Assembly (NCBI RefSeq): GCF_019049625.1
Contig: NZ_JAFMOY010000122.1
Span: 62,001 to 126,000 of the forward strand
DNA: 64,000 nt
From: Rahnella ecdela
GTDB taxonomy: Bacteria; Pseudomonadota; Gammaproteobacteria; Enterobacterales; Enterobacteriaceae
Reading direction: 5' to 3'
Shown here: in pieces, positions 36,695-44,790 of the stretch
Layout of the letters: the number at the start of each line of letters is the position of its first letter
Position numbering within the stretch: position 1 is the stretch's first letter
Position numbers and translations under genes: made by a program
Notes under the pieces: generated by a model
The model's input: only the letters and a program-made list of their open reading frames with translations
Database searches by the model: none
What the model was told of the DNA's origin: nothing

Positions 36695-37333
36695 TCAGGC
36701 CGGTGCTTTTTCCGGTGCTTTCTCTGCGGAAGTTACGGTTGGTGTAAACGCATCCAGCTCCTTCTTATTCGCTTCCGCTGGCAAAACAGCCGGTTTGGTT
36801 GCGGCATCGGTCAGGAAGTCGATGACACGCATCAGCGCTTCTGGCGGTTGCTGACGTTTGATCTGGGTATGGATGCTGTATTTCGCGCGGGTATCGGATT
36901 TGCGGGTTTGTTCGGCTTTGTGCGAAACGCGCCCGGAAACTTTAACTTTGACCGGACCCCAGCCCAGAGTGGCTTCGAAGGAGCCTTCCGCATCGTCACT
37001 GCTTGAGCTCGATTCGCTCTGGGTGACTTCCAGCTCGAAATCGATGGTACCTTCTTCGATACAAATGATCGGATGGGTGATGGCGGCCAGCAGCGGAATG
37101 CGCATGGTCTTTTTCACCACGCCCTGGATCACGCCAGCCTGGTCAACGACGGTTTCGTCGTAGTCAAACTGAACGGCTTCGGCCTTCCCGTCTTTAATAC
37201 ACACGGAGAGTAAGAAGTCGGCATAGGCTTTACTGGCCTGAACCTGAGCTTTGATCATGGCCTGCAAAGGGCCGCCGATCATGTTCTCCAGCGGCAGGGC
37301 ATTGATAACGGAACCAATAAATTGTGAATCCAT
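36695..37333 (-). CDS. DUF2589-like protein A
   Basis: First gene of the cassette: 212 aa, start at ATG 37333 with AGGAG 8 nt upstream. The frame is open 53 codons further upstream, but that part has no coding character and lacks a ribosome-binding site. An amphipathic N-terminus (GGPLQAMIKAQVQASKAYAD) leads into a beta-rich domain with a Ser/Asp-rich loop (about residues 105-115), then a PPEALMRVIDFLTDAATKP motif (about 165-183) shared with protein B, and a Pro/Ala/Lys tail. Matches DUF2589 as remembered; no function is known. There is no signal peptide, so it is presumably cytoplasmic. Confidence 0.7.
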   Translation of the reverse strand: MDSQFIGSVINALPLENMIGGPLQAMIKAQVQASKAYADFLLSVCIKDGKAEAVQFDYDETVVDQAGVIQGVVKKTMRIPLLAAITHPIICIEEGTIDFELEVTQSESSSSSDDAEGSFEATLGWGPVKVKVSGRVSHKAEQTRKSDTRAKYSIHTQIKRQQPPEALMRVIDFLTDAATKPAVLPAEANKKELDAFTPTVTSAEKAPEKAPA

Positions 37334-37646
37334 AATATTTACTCCTGTTGGATAAGTGCGAAACGAGGTGCGGACCCGCAGGAGAAAGAATAAGGAGATA
37401 GCGGGTGGGAAAATATCGGTTGCCCGGCTGGAAATCAGGGATAAATGGCGGGGAGGGGGATCCGCCATCCGGATGGGCTGGCATGGCCTCATTCGTACTT
37501 TGTTACGTCTCTTTCAGCCCGCAGCTTACGGCGGCTGTGGCGCGATTGCGGTGCTGAATCTCATACAGTTTCCACGTACGACGTGGTTCTCCGCTAGGCT
37601 TAATTCAGGCTTCACTTTCTTTTTACTCACCAGACAGGGAGAAAAT

Positions 37647-38411
37647 ATGAACCGGTTTACAGACAAAGTCGTGGTAGTGACTGGCGCAGGTTCCGGCATG
37701 GGCGCTGCTTCGGCGCGGCGTTTTTCTTCAGAAGGGGCGATTGTGGTTCTTGTTGGCCGGACGAAGGAAAAGCTGGAGAAAGTCGCGAAAACACTGAGTA
37801 GTACGCAGTATTACATTCATCTGGCAGATGTTTCTTCCGCGGCTGATGTGGAGCGTATGGCACAAGTGATTGAGGATAAATTCGGTCGCGTCGACGTGCT
37901 GGTGAACGGCGCGGGCGTGGTGGTACAGGGCAATGTGACAGAGGCCAGTCTCGAGGACTGGCAGAAAATTATCGGTATCGATCTCAGTGGCGTTTTCTAC
38001 TGCACGCGGTTCTTTATGCCCGCGCTGATTAAAAGCAAAGGTAATATCGTCAATATTTCGTCGGTGTCCGGTATCGGCGGCGACTGGGGAATGAGTTTCT
38101 ATAATGCCGCGAAAGGCGGTGTGACCAACTTCACCCGTTCGATTGCAATGGATCACGGCAAAGACGGCGTGCGCGTTAACGCCGTATGTCCGTCGCTGAC
38201 GTTCACGAATATGGCGGCTGGCATTAAAGACAATAAGCCGTTATTGGCGAAATTTGCCGAACGTATTCCGCTGGGGCGTGGCGCAGAGCCAGAAGAAATT
38301 GCCGATGTCATTGCGTTTCTCGCCAGTGATGACGCCCGCTTCGTAACCGGTGTAAATCTGCCGGTCGATGGCGGTCTTTCAGCCTCAAACGGACAGCCTC
38401 CACAGGCGTAG
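37647..38411 (+). CDS. Short-chain dehydrogenase/reductase
   Basis: Classical SDR of 254 aa. The cofactor motif TGAGSGMG is at residues 12-19, followed by Arg in VGRTKEK, which hints at NADP(H). NGAG follows near residue 89, then catalytic Ser in NISSVSG, Tyr152 and Lys156 in FYNAAKGG. The C-terminal RFVTGVNLPVDGG is typical of FabG-like enzymes. The start at 37647 follows AGGGAG; upstream in-frame codons to 37356 are not coding. It stands alone between the divergent cassette and yijO. The substrate cannot be read from sequence. Confidence 0.85.
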   Translation: MNRFTDKVVVVTGAGSGMGAASARRFSSEGAIVVLVGRTKEKLEKVAKTLSSTQYYIHLADVSSAADVERMAQVIEDKFGRVDVLVNGAGVVVQGNVTEASLEDWQKIIGIDLSGVFYCTRFFMPALIKSKGNIVNISSVSGIGGDWGMSFYNAAKGGVTNFTRSIAMDHGKDGVRVNAVCPSLTFTNMAAGIKDNKPLLAKFAERIPLGRGAEPEEIADVIAFLASDDARFVTGVNLPVDGGLSASNGQPPQA

Positions 38412-38567
38412 TTGCTGAAGAATCCGCGATAAAATTTGCTCTCACCGGCCCGCCACTTTACTGGCGGGCCATTTTTTCGCGGTCTGCCGCAAATTTGCGC
38501 CATGTTTTCCTTTCTCCGGGATAGTTTCGCTATCATGGTGGGGTTTCAGTACAAAGGTAGCCTGACC

Positions 38568-39425
38568 ATGACTCATCTTCTTTTTCCCCTGTTATCTCCG
38601 GTACTTGAACATCCGGCGGGCATCCGGCAGGTGTATTTTGCTGGCGCTCAGCATCCGGTGCCGGAACTGGCTTATCAGGTGGATTTTCCGCGTCTTGAAC
38701 TGGTTCTGGACGGAGTGCAGATGATGAAGTGGGAAGACGAACACGGCAATGTTCAGACGACCCGGATGCAGACTGGCGATGCGTTATTTGTTCCTGCAAA
38801 AGGCTGGAACAGCCCGCAATGGCAGCAGCCGGTGCGGACGCTGAGTTTTTTGTTTGGTAAACAACAACTGGGTTTCAGCCTGCTGAACTGGGATGGCGAA
38901 CAGTTTTCTTCCAGCGAAAAAGGCAATGTCGGGCGGCGCGGGCCGCGTACCGGCGCGTTCATGTTACAGGCACTCAATGAACTGGCGTGGCATCGCCAGG
39001 ATCAGCCCACGGCAAAGTTTCTGGTGAAAGGGCTGCTCAGCCACGCGCTGGATCTCTTCAGTTCATCGGTGCAAACCGTCTCACGCAGTCAGGCGTTGTT
39101 CGCTGCTATCCGTCAGTATATTGAAGAGCATTACCGCGAACCGCTGACCCGCGATTCTGTCGCCAAGGCCTTTTATATTTCGCCGAACTACTTATCGCAT
39201 CTGTTCCAGAAAAGTGGCGGCGTTGGCCTGAATGAGTACCTGAATTATGTGCGGCTGGAACAGGCGAAGAATTTGCTGAAAGGGTATGACATGAAAGTCA
39301 GGGAAGTGGCTCACGCCTGCGGGTTTATCGACAGCAACTATTTTTGCCGGCAGTTCAGAAAGAGCACCGAAAGATCTCCTTCAGAGTACCGCCGTCAATA
39401 CCGCAGCCAGTTTGAAAATGCCTGA
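38568..39425 (+). CDS. yijO: AraC-family regulator YijO
   Basis: Transcriptional regulator (285 aa) with an N-terminal cupin-like sensing domain (about residues 10-150) and a C-terminal double helix-turn-helix (about 185-280), including SPNYLSHLFQKS and the second-helix block VAHACGFIDSNYFCRQFRK. E. coli YijO sits at the same place beside frwD and transcribed toward it, which supports the name; its targets are not established. The ATG at 38568 with AAGGTAG upstream is preferred over upstream in-frame codons. It is convergent with the frwD-pflC-pflD-frwB-frwC operon, which it may control. Confidence 0.8.
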   Translation: MTHLLFPLLSPVLEHPAGIRQVYFAGAQHPVPELAYQVDFPRLELVLDGVQMMKWEDEHGNVQTTRMQTGDALFVPAKGWNSPQWQQPVRTLSFLFGKQQLGFSLLNWDGEQFSSSEKGNVGRRGPRTGAFMLQALNELAWHRQDQPTAKFLVKGLLSHALDLFSSSVQTVSRSQALFAAIRQYIEEHYREPLTRDSVAKAFYISPNYLSHLFQKSGGVGLNEYLNYVRLEQAKNLLKGYDMKVREVAHACGFIDSNYFCRQFRKSTERSPSEYRRQYRSQFENA

Positions 39426-39447
39426 CTGCTGACCTGTTTCGAGGGAT

Positions 39448-39792
39448 TTACGGTAAAACGATTTTTGTGCCCTGTGGCGATGTAGAGATTTTTTTTACGG
39501 CAGCCATCACTTTTTCAGGGGTACGTAAAAACGTATGAATGCCCGTCTGAACACAGCGGCTGTGAGCAAAACGTTCGCTTTGTTCCAGCTGAATTTCAGT
39601 GATCAGCAAGGTAATATCCGCCTGGGCAATATCCGCTTCAGACAGTAAATTCTCGACGCCCAGCGCACCCTGTGTTTCAACTTTTACCTGCCACTTTTCC
39701 TGTGCGCAGAGTTTTTCCAGACGCTCCGCCGCCATATAAGTATGTGCCACACCGCTGATACAAGCGGTGACTGCGACCAGTTTGAGCGACAT
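39448..39792 (-). CDS. frwD: PTS fructose-like EIIB component FrwD
   Basis: Fructose-type enzyme IIB domain (114 aa). The phosphorylated cysteine is Cys11 in VTACISGVAHTYMAAERLE. The family motif is variant (ACISG where FrwB has ACPSG), which may change phosphotransfer partner. It is the second IIB gene of this cluster (the other is frwB) and the last gene of the operon, 24 bp after pflC. The sugar substrate is unknown. Confidence 0.88.
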   Translation of the reverse strand: MSLKLVAVTACISGVAHTYMAAERLEKLCAQEKWQVKVETQGALGVENLLSEADIAQADITLLITEIQLEQSERFAHSRCVQTGIHTFLRTPEKVMAAVKKISTSPQGTKIVLP

Positions 39793-39816
39793 AGTATTTC
39801 CCCTGATTTAAAAAAT

Positions 39817-40704
39817 TTACCCACCCAGCGTGACTTTATAACCGTATTTTTCAGCCATCGCATAAAACGGCGCAATAGTTGCGGCATCCGGCACCTTTGT
39901 CTTATGCATCGAGTAAGTTTTGTCCAGCAACGGGTACTTTGCTTCGCCGTATTTATGGAAGGGTAGCAGATGGATTTCGGCTAAGTTGAAAGGCTGCAGG
40001 AAATCCAGAACCTGCTGCATATTTTCATTTGTCATTGTGAAACCGGGGATCAGCGGCAGGCGGGGAAGCAGATTAACGCCGCGCTCAGCCAGCGCATGGA
40101 AGTTTTCCAGCACTCTCGGCTGGTTCATATTGAGCACCGATCTGGCCTGCTGAGGATCCATAATTTTAAAATCGTACAGAACCTGATCGCAGTTTTCAGT
40201 CAGTGCAAGCAGATGAGGCAGTGGTGCATCGCCCGCGGTTTCTATTGCAGTAGAAATGCCCAGCACCCGCAACTCATCGAGCAGATCACCGGCAAACGAG
40301 TGCTGCATCAGCACCTCGCCACCGGAAAGTGTGACACCACCGCCCGATGAGCGGAAAAACACTTCATCTTTCAGCAATCGCGTCATCAGTTCTGACAGCG
40401 TGACATCCTCGCCGACATATTCCATTGCACCGCTCGGGCATTCGACAGGATCCTGTAAACAGGTGCGACAGTTCAGGCATTTTGCCTGCCGCTTGATCAC
40501 CTGAATACGTGGCGACATCGATTCAGGGTTAGCGCACCACGGGCAGCGGTGCGGACAGCCTTTGAAGAAAACCAGGGTACGGATACCCTGGCCATCGTTG
40601 AGCGAAAAACGCTGAATATTGAAGATGCGCCCGCGCTTTTCCGCCTCTTGCGTGACGGGGATCCGCCGCTCAGAGCTGGTGTGCGGTGCGGCCGATAATG
40701 TCAT
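39817..40704 (-). CDS. pflC: Glycyl-radical enzyme activating protein PflC
   Basis: Radical SAM activase (295 aa) that installs the glycyl radical on the neighbouring enzyme PflD. The SAM-cluster motif CxxxCxxC is GCPHRCPWC (Cys50, Cys54, Cys57). A second Cys-rich insert (KCLNCRTCLQDPVEC) probably binds extra 4Fe-4S clusters, as in activases of the glycerol-dehydratase type. The ATG at 40704 has AAGGAG upstream; 37 further in-frame codons lie inside pflD in another frame and are rejected. It overlaps the pflD 3' end by 35 bp. If PflD is broken, this activase has lost its partner in this cluster. Confidence 0.9.
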   Translation of the reverse strand: MTLSAAPHTSSERRIPVTQEAEKRGRIFNIQRFSLNDGQGIRTLVFFKGCPHRCPWCANPESMSPRIQVIKRQAKCLNCRTCLQDPVECPSGAMEYVGEDVTLSELMTRLLKDEVFFRSSGGGVTLSGGEVLMQHSFAGDLLDELRVLGISTAIETAGDAPLPHLLALTENCDQVLYDFKIMDPQQARSVLNMNQPRVLENFHALAERGVNLLPRLPLIPGFTMTNENMQQVLDFLQPFNLAEIHLLPFHKYGEAKYPLLDKTYSMHKTKVPDAATIAPFYAMAEKYGYKVTLGG

Positions 40705-42967
40705 CCTGGATCTCCTTAGACAGTTCGACAAAGAACGCGCTGTATCCCGCCACCCTGACGACCAGCCCGGCAAAATCCTGCGGACGTTTTTGTGCTTCGC
40801 GCAGCTGCTCTGCATTCACCACGTTGAACTGTACATGCTGCAATTTCAGACGGGTGAATGCCCCGAGGAAGTCAGCTAATTTATTCAGCCCCTGCTGGCC
40901 TTCGAGGGTCGATGGCGTGAATTTCACATTCAGCAGCGTACCGTTTGAGAGCAACATATTGTCGAGTTTACTGACGGATTTCAGCACAGCGGTCGGCCCC
41001 TGATGATCCTGCCCCAGCATCGGGGAAAGCCCGCCGTCCGCCAGTTGCTCACCGGCAAAACGACCATCCGGTGTGGCGCCGACCACTGCGCCTAAAGGCA
41101 CGTGCGCGGAAACGGTGTAAGAGCCTGGCGTAAACTGTCCGCCGCGCGGGTTGCGGTACTGCTCAACTTCTTTGCAGTAGTAGCGTAGTAAATCGGCGCT
41201 GATTAAATCAACTTCATCGACATCATTGCCGTATTTCTCAAAGCGGTTAATCAGGCGCGCGCGAATGGCGCGGCCCTCCTCGCTTGCAAAGTTTTCGTTC
41301 AGCGAGGCCAGTAACTCGTCGAACGTCAGGCGTTGCTGGTCAAATACCATACCTTTCAGCGCATGTAACGAGTCGCTGAGGTTCGCGATGCCGATGCCCT
41401 GCACACCGGAGAAGTTATAGCGTGCGCCGCCTGCGGTGATGTCTTTGCCGCTTTCCAGGCAGCCTTCGATAAACGAAGAGAGCAGCGGAACCGGTGCCCA
41501 GTCGCGGTGACCGATATCGCAGATATTGCTGCCCTGCGCCATCAGCCGGACGTAATGACTGATTTTCTGGCGGATTTGTTCCATCAGTTCTGGATAACTG
41601 ATGGTGGTGTTGCCTTCGTTTTCATGCAGCGTCAGTTCCATGACTTTTAGCAGGTTAAACATCGCTATGTCATGCAGACCGTAGGTCTTACCCGGAATGG
41701 ATAATTCGACGCAGCCAACCACCGCATAATCTCGTGCATCTTCAAGGCGCACGCCGCGATTGAGAAATGCCGGAACCACCACTTCATCGTTGAAAATTTG
41801 CGGAATGCCGGTGCCGAGACGGATGGTTTCGGCGGTTTTCAGCAGGAAAGAACGGTCGATGAGTTCATTGACCCGCACGCCAAGGTTTGGCTGCGGCAGG
41901 CAAATATTCTGATATGCGTCCAGACACAGGAACGACAGTACATTGACAGCGCTGCGACCGGCGTCGGTCAGGCCACCCAGCAAAATGGTGTAACCGGTCG
42001 GGAATCCGGCAAAGTAACGTGCGCTGGAAGCCGAACGCAGCAGCACAATGTCGTTGCATTTCACCCACAGGCTTTCCAACAACTCTTTAAGGAATTCCGA
42101 AGATTCGCCGTGGGACAGTGAATGCTGATAAAACGGCAGCATGTACTGATCAAAACGCCCGAGTGAAAGCGAACTGGCGTTGGATTCATACTGCAAAATG
42201 ACGTTCATGTACCAGAACAGCTGACAGGCCTGATAGAAATCCTGCGGCTTATTGCCGGAAATGTGCTGCGAAATGTGGCAAATACGGACGAGTTCTACTT
42301 TCCTTTGCGGATCTTCACACGCTTGCGCCATCTTCTCTGCCTGCGCGGCATAACGCAAAATGTGTCGTTGCGATGCTTCGAGCAAAATCAGTGCCGCCTG
42401 ATAAAAGGCGTTATCCGGCGCAGCGTTAACGTGCTGCTTTAGTTCAGCGACTAAGTTATCCAGACCGCAACTGAGCAGGCGCGGGTAATCAATAATGATG
42501 TGCCCCTGGCCTTTGTCCGTCTGATTGATACTGAAAATCTGCGTTTTGGTGGCGGCTTTTACCTCTTTCGGCATCTAGCTGTTGATGAAATCTTTCATCG
42601 AACGCGATTCCCAGTAAGGGAAAAGTTGTTCGCGGTAAATCTGTTTATCCGGCTCAGAAATCATAAAGCGATCCTGCGGACGGGTAGAAAAAGCTTCCAG
42701 CTCTTTGAGCAGCCAGTAAGGATCCATTTCAGGAGAGATGATCCCCGCTCGCGGTTTTACGGTGCGGTTACCGGCTATCAGTTCGTCTTCACGCACGGTA
42801 ATTTCCACGTGATCAAGAATATAGGCCGTCGCTTTTGCCCGGCGCACGACGGTGGGCTCACCCTCCGTCGTGCGATGGCTGGCAGTGTACAGCAGAGCCC
42901 GTTCCAGCGAGATTTCACGCGGGTCAGTGAAAAGTGCAGTTTTCAGACGTTCGATGCGGGAAGTCAT
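40670..42967 (-). pseudogene. pflD: Glycyl radical enzyme PflD interrupted by an in-frame amber codon
   Basis: The reading runs from ATG 42967 to 40670 in one frame, 765 codons counting one TAG at codon 131 (42575-42577). That is exactly the E. coli PflD length. The remembered E. coli sequence has Gln at this position (…FINGQMTDEV; here …FINS-stop-MPKEV), so one CAG-to-TAG change explains the break. Everything else is intact: Cys419 with CVE motif in VVGCVELSIPG and the radical Gly741 in RVAGYSAFF. The CxE motif points to a dehydratase/lyase-type enzyme rather than true pyruvate formate-lyase. The 634-codon remainder starts with ATG directly after the stop, but no Shine-Dalgarno sequence precedes it. 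Sequencing error, recent pseudogene or readthrough are all possible. Confidence 0.85.
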
Positions 42968-42983
42968 CCTGTTCTCCTAACTT

Positions 42984-43313
42984 TCAATCCGTGACAGCGG
43001 CTTTAGCGAGATGCGCCGCGATTTTTTCCATAATGGCGTCCGCGCGTTTAACGGCATCGCTGATGGCGACGCGCACGGTGACTTTGCCTTTGAAACGCTC
43101 TTCCTGTTTGATGCCAATGTCTTTGGTCAGGATCACGATATCTGCTGCCGCCACATCTTCAGCGGTCAGTTCGTTTTCCAGGCCAATAGAGCCCTGCGTT
43201 TCGACTTTGCATTCCCAGCCTCTGGCTTTCGCCGCACGTTCAATAGATTCTGCGGCCATGTAAGTGTGAGCAACGCCTGACGGGCAAGCGGTGACAGCAA
43301 TAATATGAGTCAT
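42984..43313 (-). CDS. frwB: PTS fructose-like EIIB component FrwB
   Basis: Enzyme IIB of the fructose PTS family (109 aa). The active cysteine is Cys10 in TACPSGVAHTYMAAE. It passes phosphate from the PtsA EIIA domain to sugar entering through FrwC. It lies 30 bp after frwC and 16 bp before pflD in one operon. Confidence 0.92.
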   Translation of the reverse strand: MTHIIAVTACPSGVAHTYMAAESIERAAKARGWECKVETQGSIGLENELTAEDVAAADIVILTKDIGIKQEERFKGKVTVRVAISDAVKRADAIMEKIAAHLAKAAVTD

Positions 43314-43343
43314 AGTCTTATCCTTCTATTTTTTGCACAGAGA

Positions 43344-44423
43344 TCAGTTAATTTCGAAATCCAGATCCAGGTCGGATTCCTTATGTTTTTTAGCGGATTG
43401 TTTTTTGGCAGCCAGATGTTTCAGCAGGTTGACGCACAGCGCAGTGACGACCATGCCGACCAGCAATGCACCGATGTAACCCAGTTTCCCCTCCACCACC
43501 GGCAGCACAATCAGCCCGCCCCAGCCGGCATAGCATTGCGTGCCAACCAGTGCGGCGGTGACGGCGGCACAGGCGGAGCCAATCATGATGGACGGGATCA
43601 CGCGCAGCGGGTCAGCGGCGGCGAAAGGAATGGCGCCTTCAGTGATGCCGACGCAACCCATCAGCATGGCGGCTTTGCCCGCTTCGCGTTCTTCGGTGGT
43701 GTAATATTTACGGCCAATCAGTGTGGCAAAACCCAGCCCGAGCGGTGGTGTGGCGATGGCCACCGCAGCAATCGCAACCACCGTATACACGCCCTGCGCC
43801 ACACAAATCAGCATAAAAGCATAAGCGACTTTGTTAACCGGCCCGCCCATGTCGAAAGCCAGCATCAGCCCCATAATGATGGCGAGCACAATAATGCTGC
43901 CCTGTTGCATGCCTTGCAGCCAGTGCGTGAGAGACGTGGTCAGCAGGCCGACCGGTTCACCCAGCCCCCACATCATGATCCCCGCCGTCAGCAGCGTCCC
44001 GATGATCGGGATCACGAAGATCGGCATCACCGAGCGCAGGATCTTAGGTACCGGGATCTTCTTGAGATAGAAAACGATAATGCCGCCGAGCAGTCCGGCG
44101 ATGATTGCGCCGAAGAAGCCTGCACCAAAGGAGGCACCGACCCAGGCTCCGATGGCTGACGGAGCCAGTGCTGAACGGTCGGAAATGGAATAGCCGATAT
44201 AGGCCGCCAGGAAAGGTACCATCAGGGTTAAACCGGCCACGCCGATATCAAACAGCTTTTTCAGATTCGGATCAGTTGCGGCATCCGGCACAGCGCCTTT
44301 GCCATACAGCATGACCGAGATAGCCAGCAGAATGCCGCCTGCGACCACGAAAGGGATCATATGAGACACGCCGGTCATCAGATGCTGGCGGGTATTTTTT
44401 AGAATGTTGAGTAAGTCTTTCAT
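43344..44423 (-). CDS. frwC: PTS fructose-like EIIC component FrwC
   Basis: Membrane channel (359 aa, about nine hydrophobic segments) of a fructose-like PTS transporter. The GITEGAIPFAAADP motif is the signature of fructose-type IIC proteins. MKDLLNILKNTRQHL is the cytoplasmic start. The ATG at 44423 follows GGAG; the ORF extends only four codons further. It is the first gene of the operon and divergent from ptsA across 367 bp. A charged C-terminal tail (KKHKESDLDLDFEIN) closes it. Confidence 0.93.
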   Translation of the reverse strand: MKDLLNILKNTRQHLMTGVSHMIPFVVAGGILLAISVMLYGKGAVPDAATDPNLKKLFDIGVAGLTLMVPFLAAYIGYSISDRSALAPSAIGAWVGASFGAGFFGAIIAGLLGGIIVFYLKKIPVPKILRSVMPIFVIPIIGTLLTAGIMMWGLGEPVGLLTTSLTHWLQGMQQGSIIVLAIIMGLMLAFDMGGPVNKVAYAFMLICVAQGVYTVVAIAAVAIATPPLGLGFATLIGRKYYTTEEREAGKAAMLMGCVGITEGAIPFAAADPLRVIPSIMIGSACAAVTAALVGTQCYAGWGGLIVLPVVEGKLGYIGALLVGMVVTALCVNLLKHLAAKKQSAKKHKESDLDLDFEIN

Positions 44424-44790
44424 GATGAACTCCACGAAAACCGGTGTCAGGCTAAAAATCGCAAATATCAGCGTTCTTAATTCAAAAACCGCAGATACAG
44501 AAAGGCTATCGATCTCAACAATAGGCTGCTGACCGGGGCGCTAATAGTGGACAAAATTGTGTTTTACTGGACTTTTGTAATGTCAGAGCAAAAATGCGAG
44601 CAGGTTCAAATAACCCGAAAAATAGCGAGGTTTCTGCTAACTTTTGGCGTGTGAGCTGGCTCGCAAAAAACCACTGACAATACATTTGTCCAGCATTTGT
44701 CATTTTTGTCTGGTAGCTATCAGCGTCTCCTGACTCTTATCCTGCAATAAGCCGGTACATTGCACCGGAATTTGGGATGAGGATTCAGAA
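44424..44790. promoter_or_regulatory. Divergent regulatory region frwC-ptsA with phased repeats
   Basis: These 367 bp carry no gene. CATTTGTC occurs at 44683-44690 and 44694-44701 (11-bp period), followed by TTTTTGTC at 44703-44710. The inverse element TGGACAAA (44548-44555) mirrors TTTGTCCA (44685-44692) about 137 bp away, and a related TGGAC stands at 44568-44572. Direct repeats one helical turn apart suit an AraC-type regulator, so YijO is a candidate. The spacing between inverse copies would permit looping. No promoter boxes are assigned. Confidence 0.5.

Noticed and set aside
33408-37333. Prophage remnant or tailocin
   Set aside because: A lysozyme and holin-like genes are present, but no capsid, tail, integrase, terminase or phage regulator genes were seen.
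37334-37492. N-terminal extension of DUF2589-like protein A
   Set aside because: The 53 upstream codons have no coding character, and a good Shine-Dalgarno sequence precedes the internal ATG at 37333.
40670-42574. Second pflD part as an independent gene
   Set aside because: It is exactly in frame with the first part and together they restore the family length; no ribosome-binding site precedes its ATG.
43305-44159. 284-codon plus-strand frame rich in His and Gln
   Set aside because: It is antisense to frwC; its composition is what hydrophobic membrane codons give in reverse.
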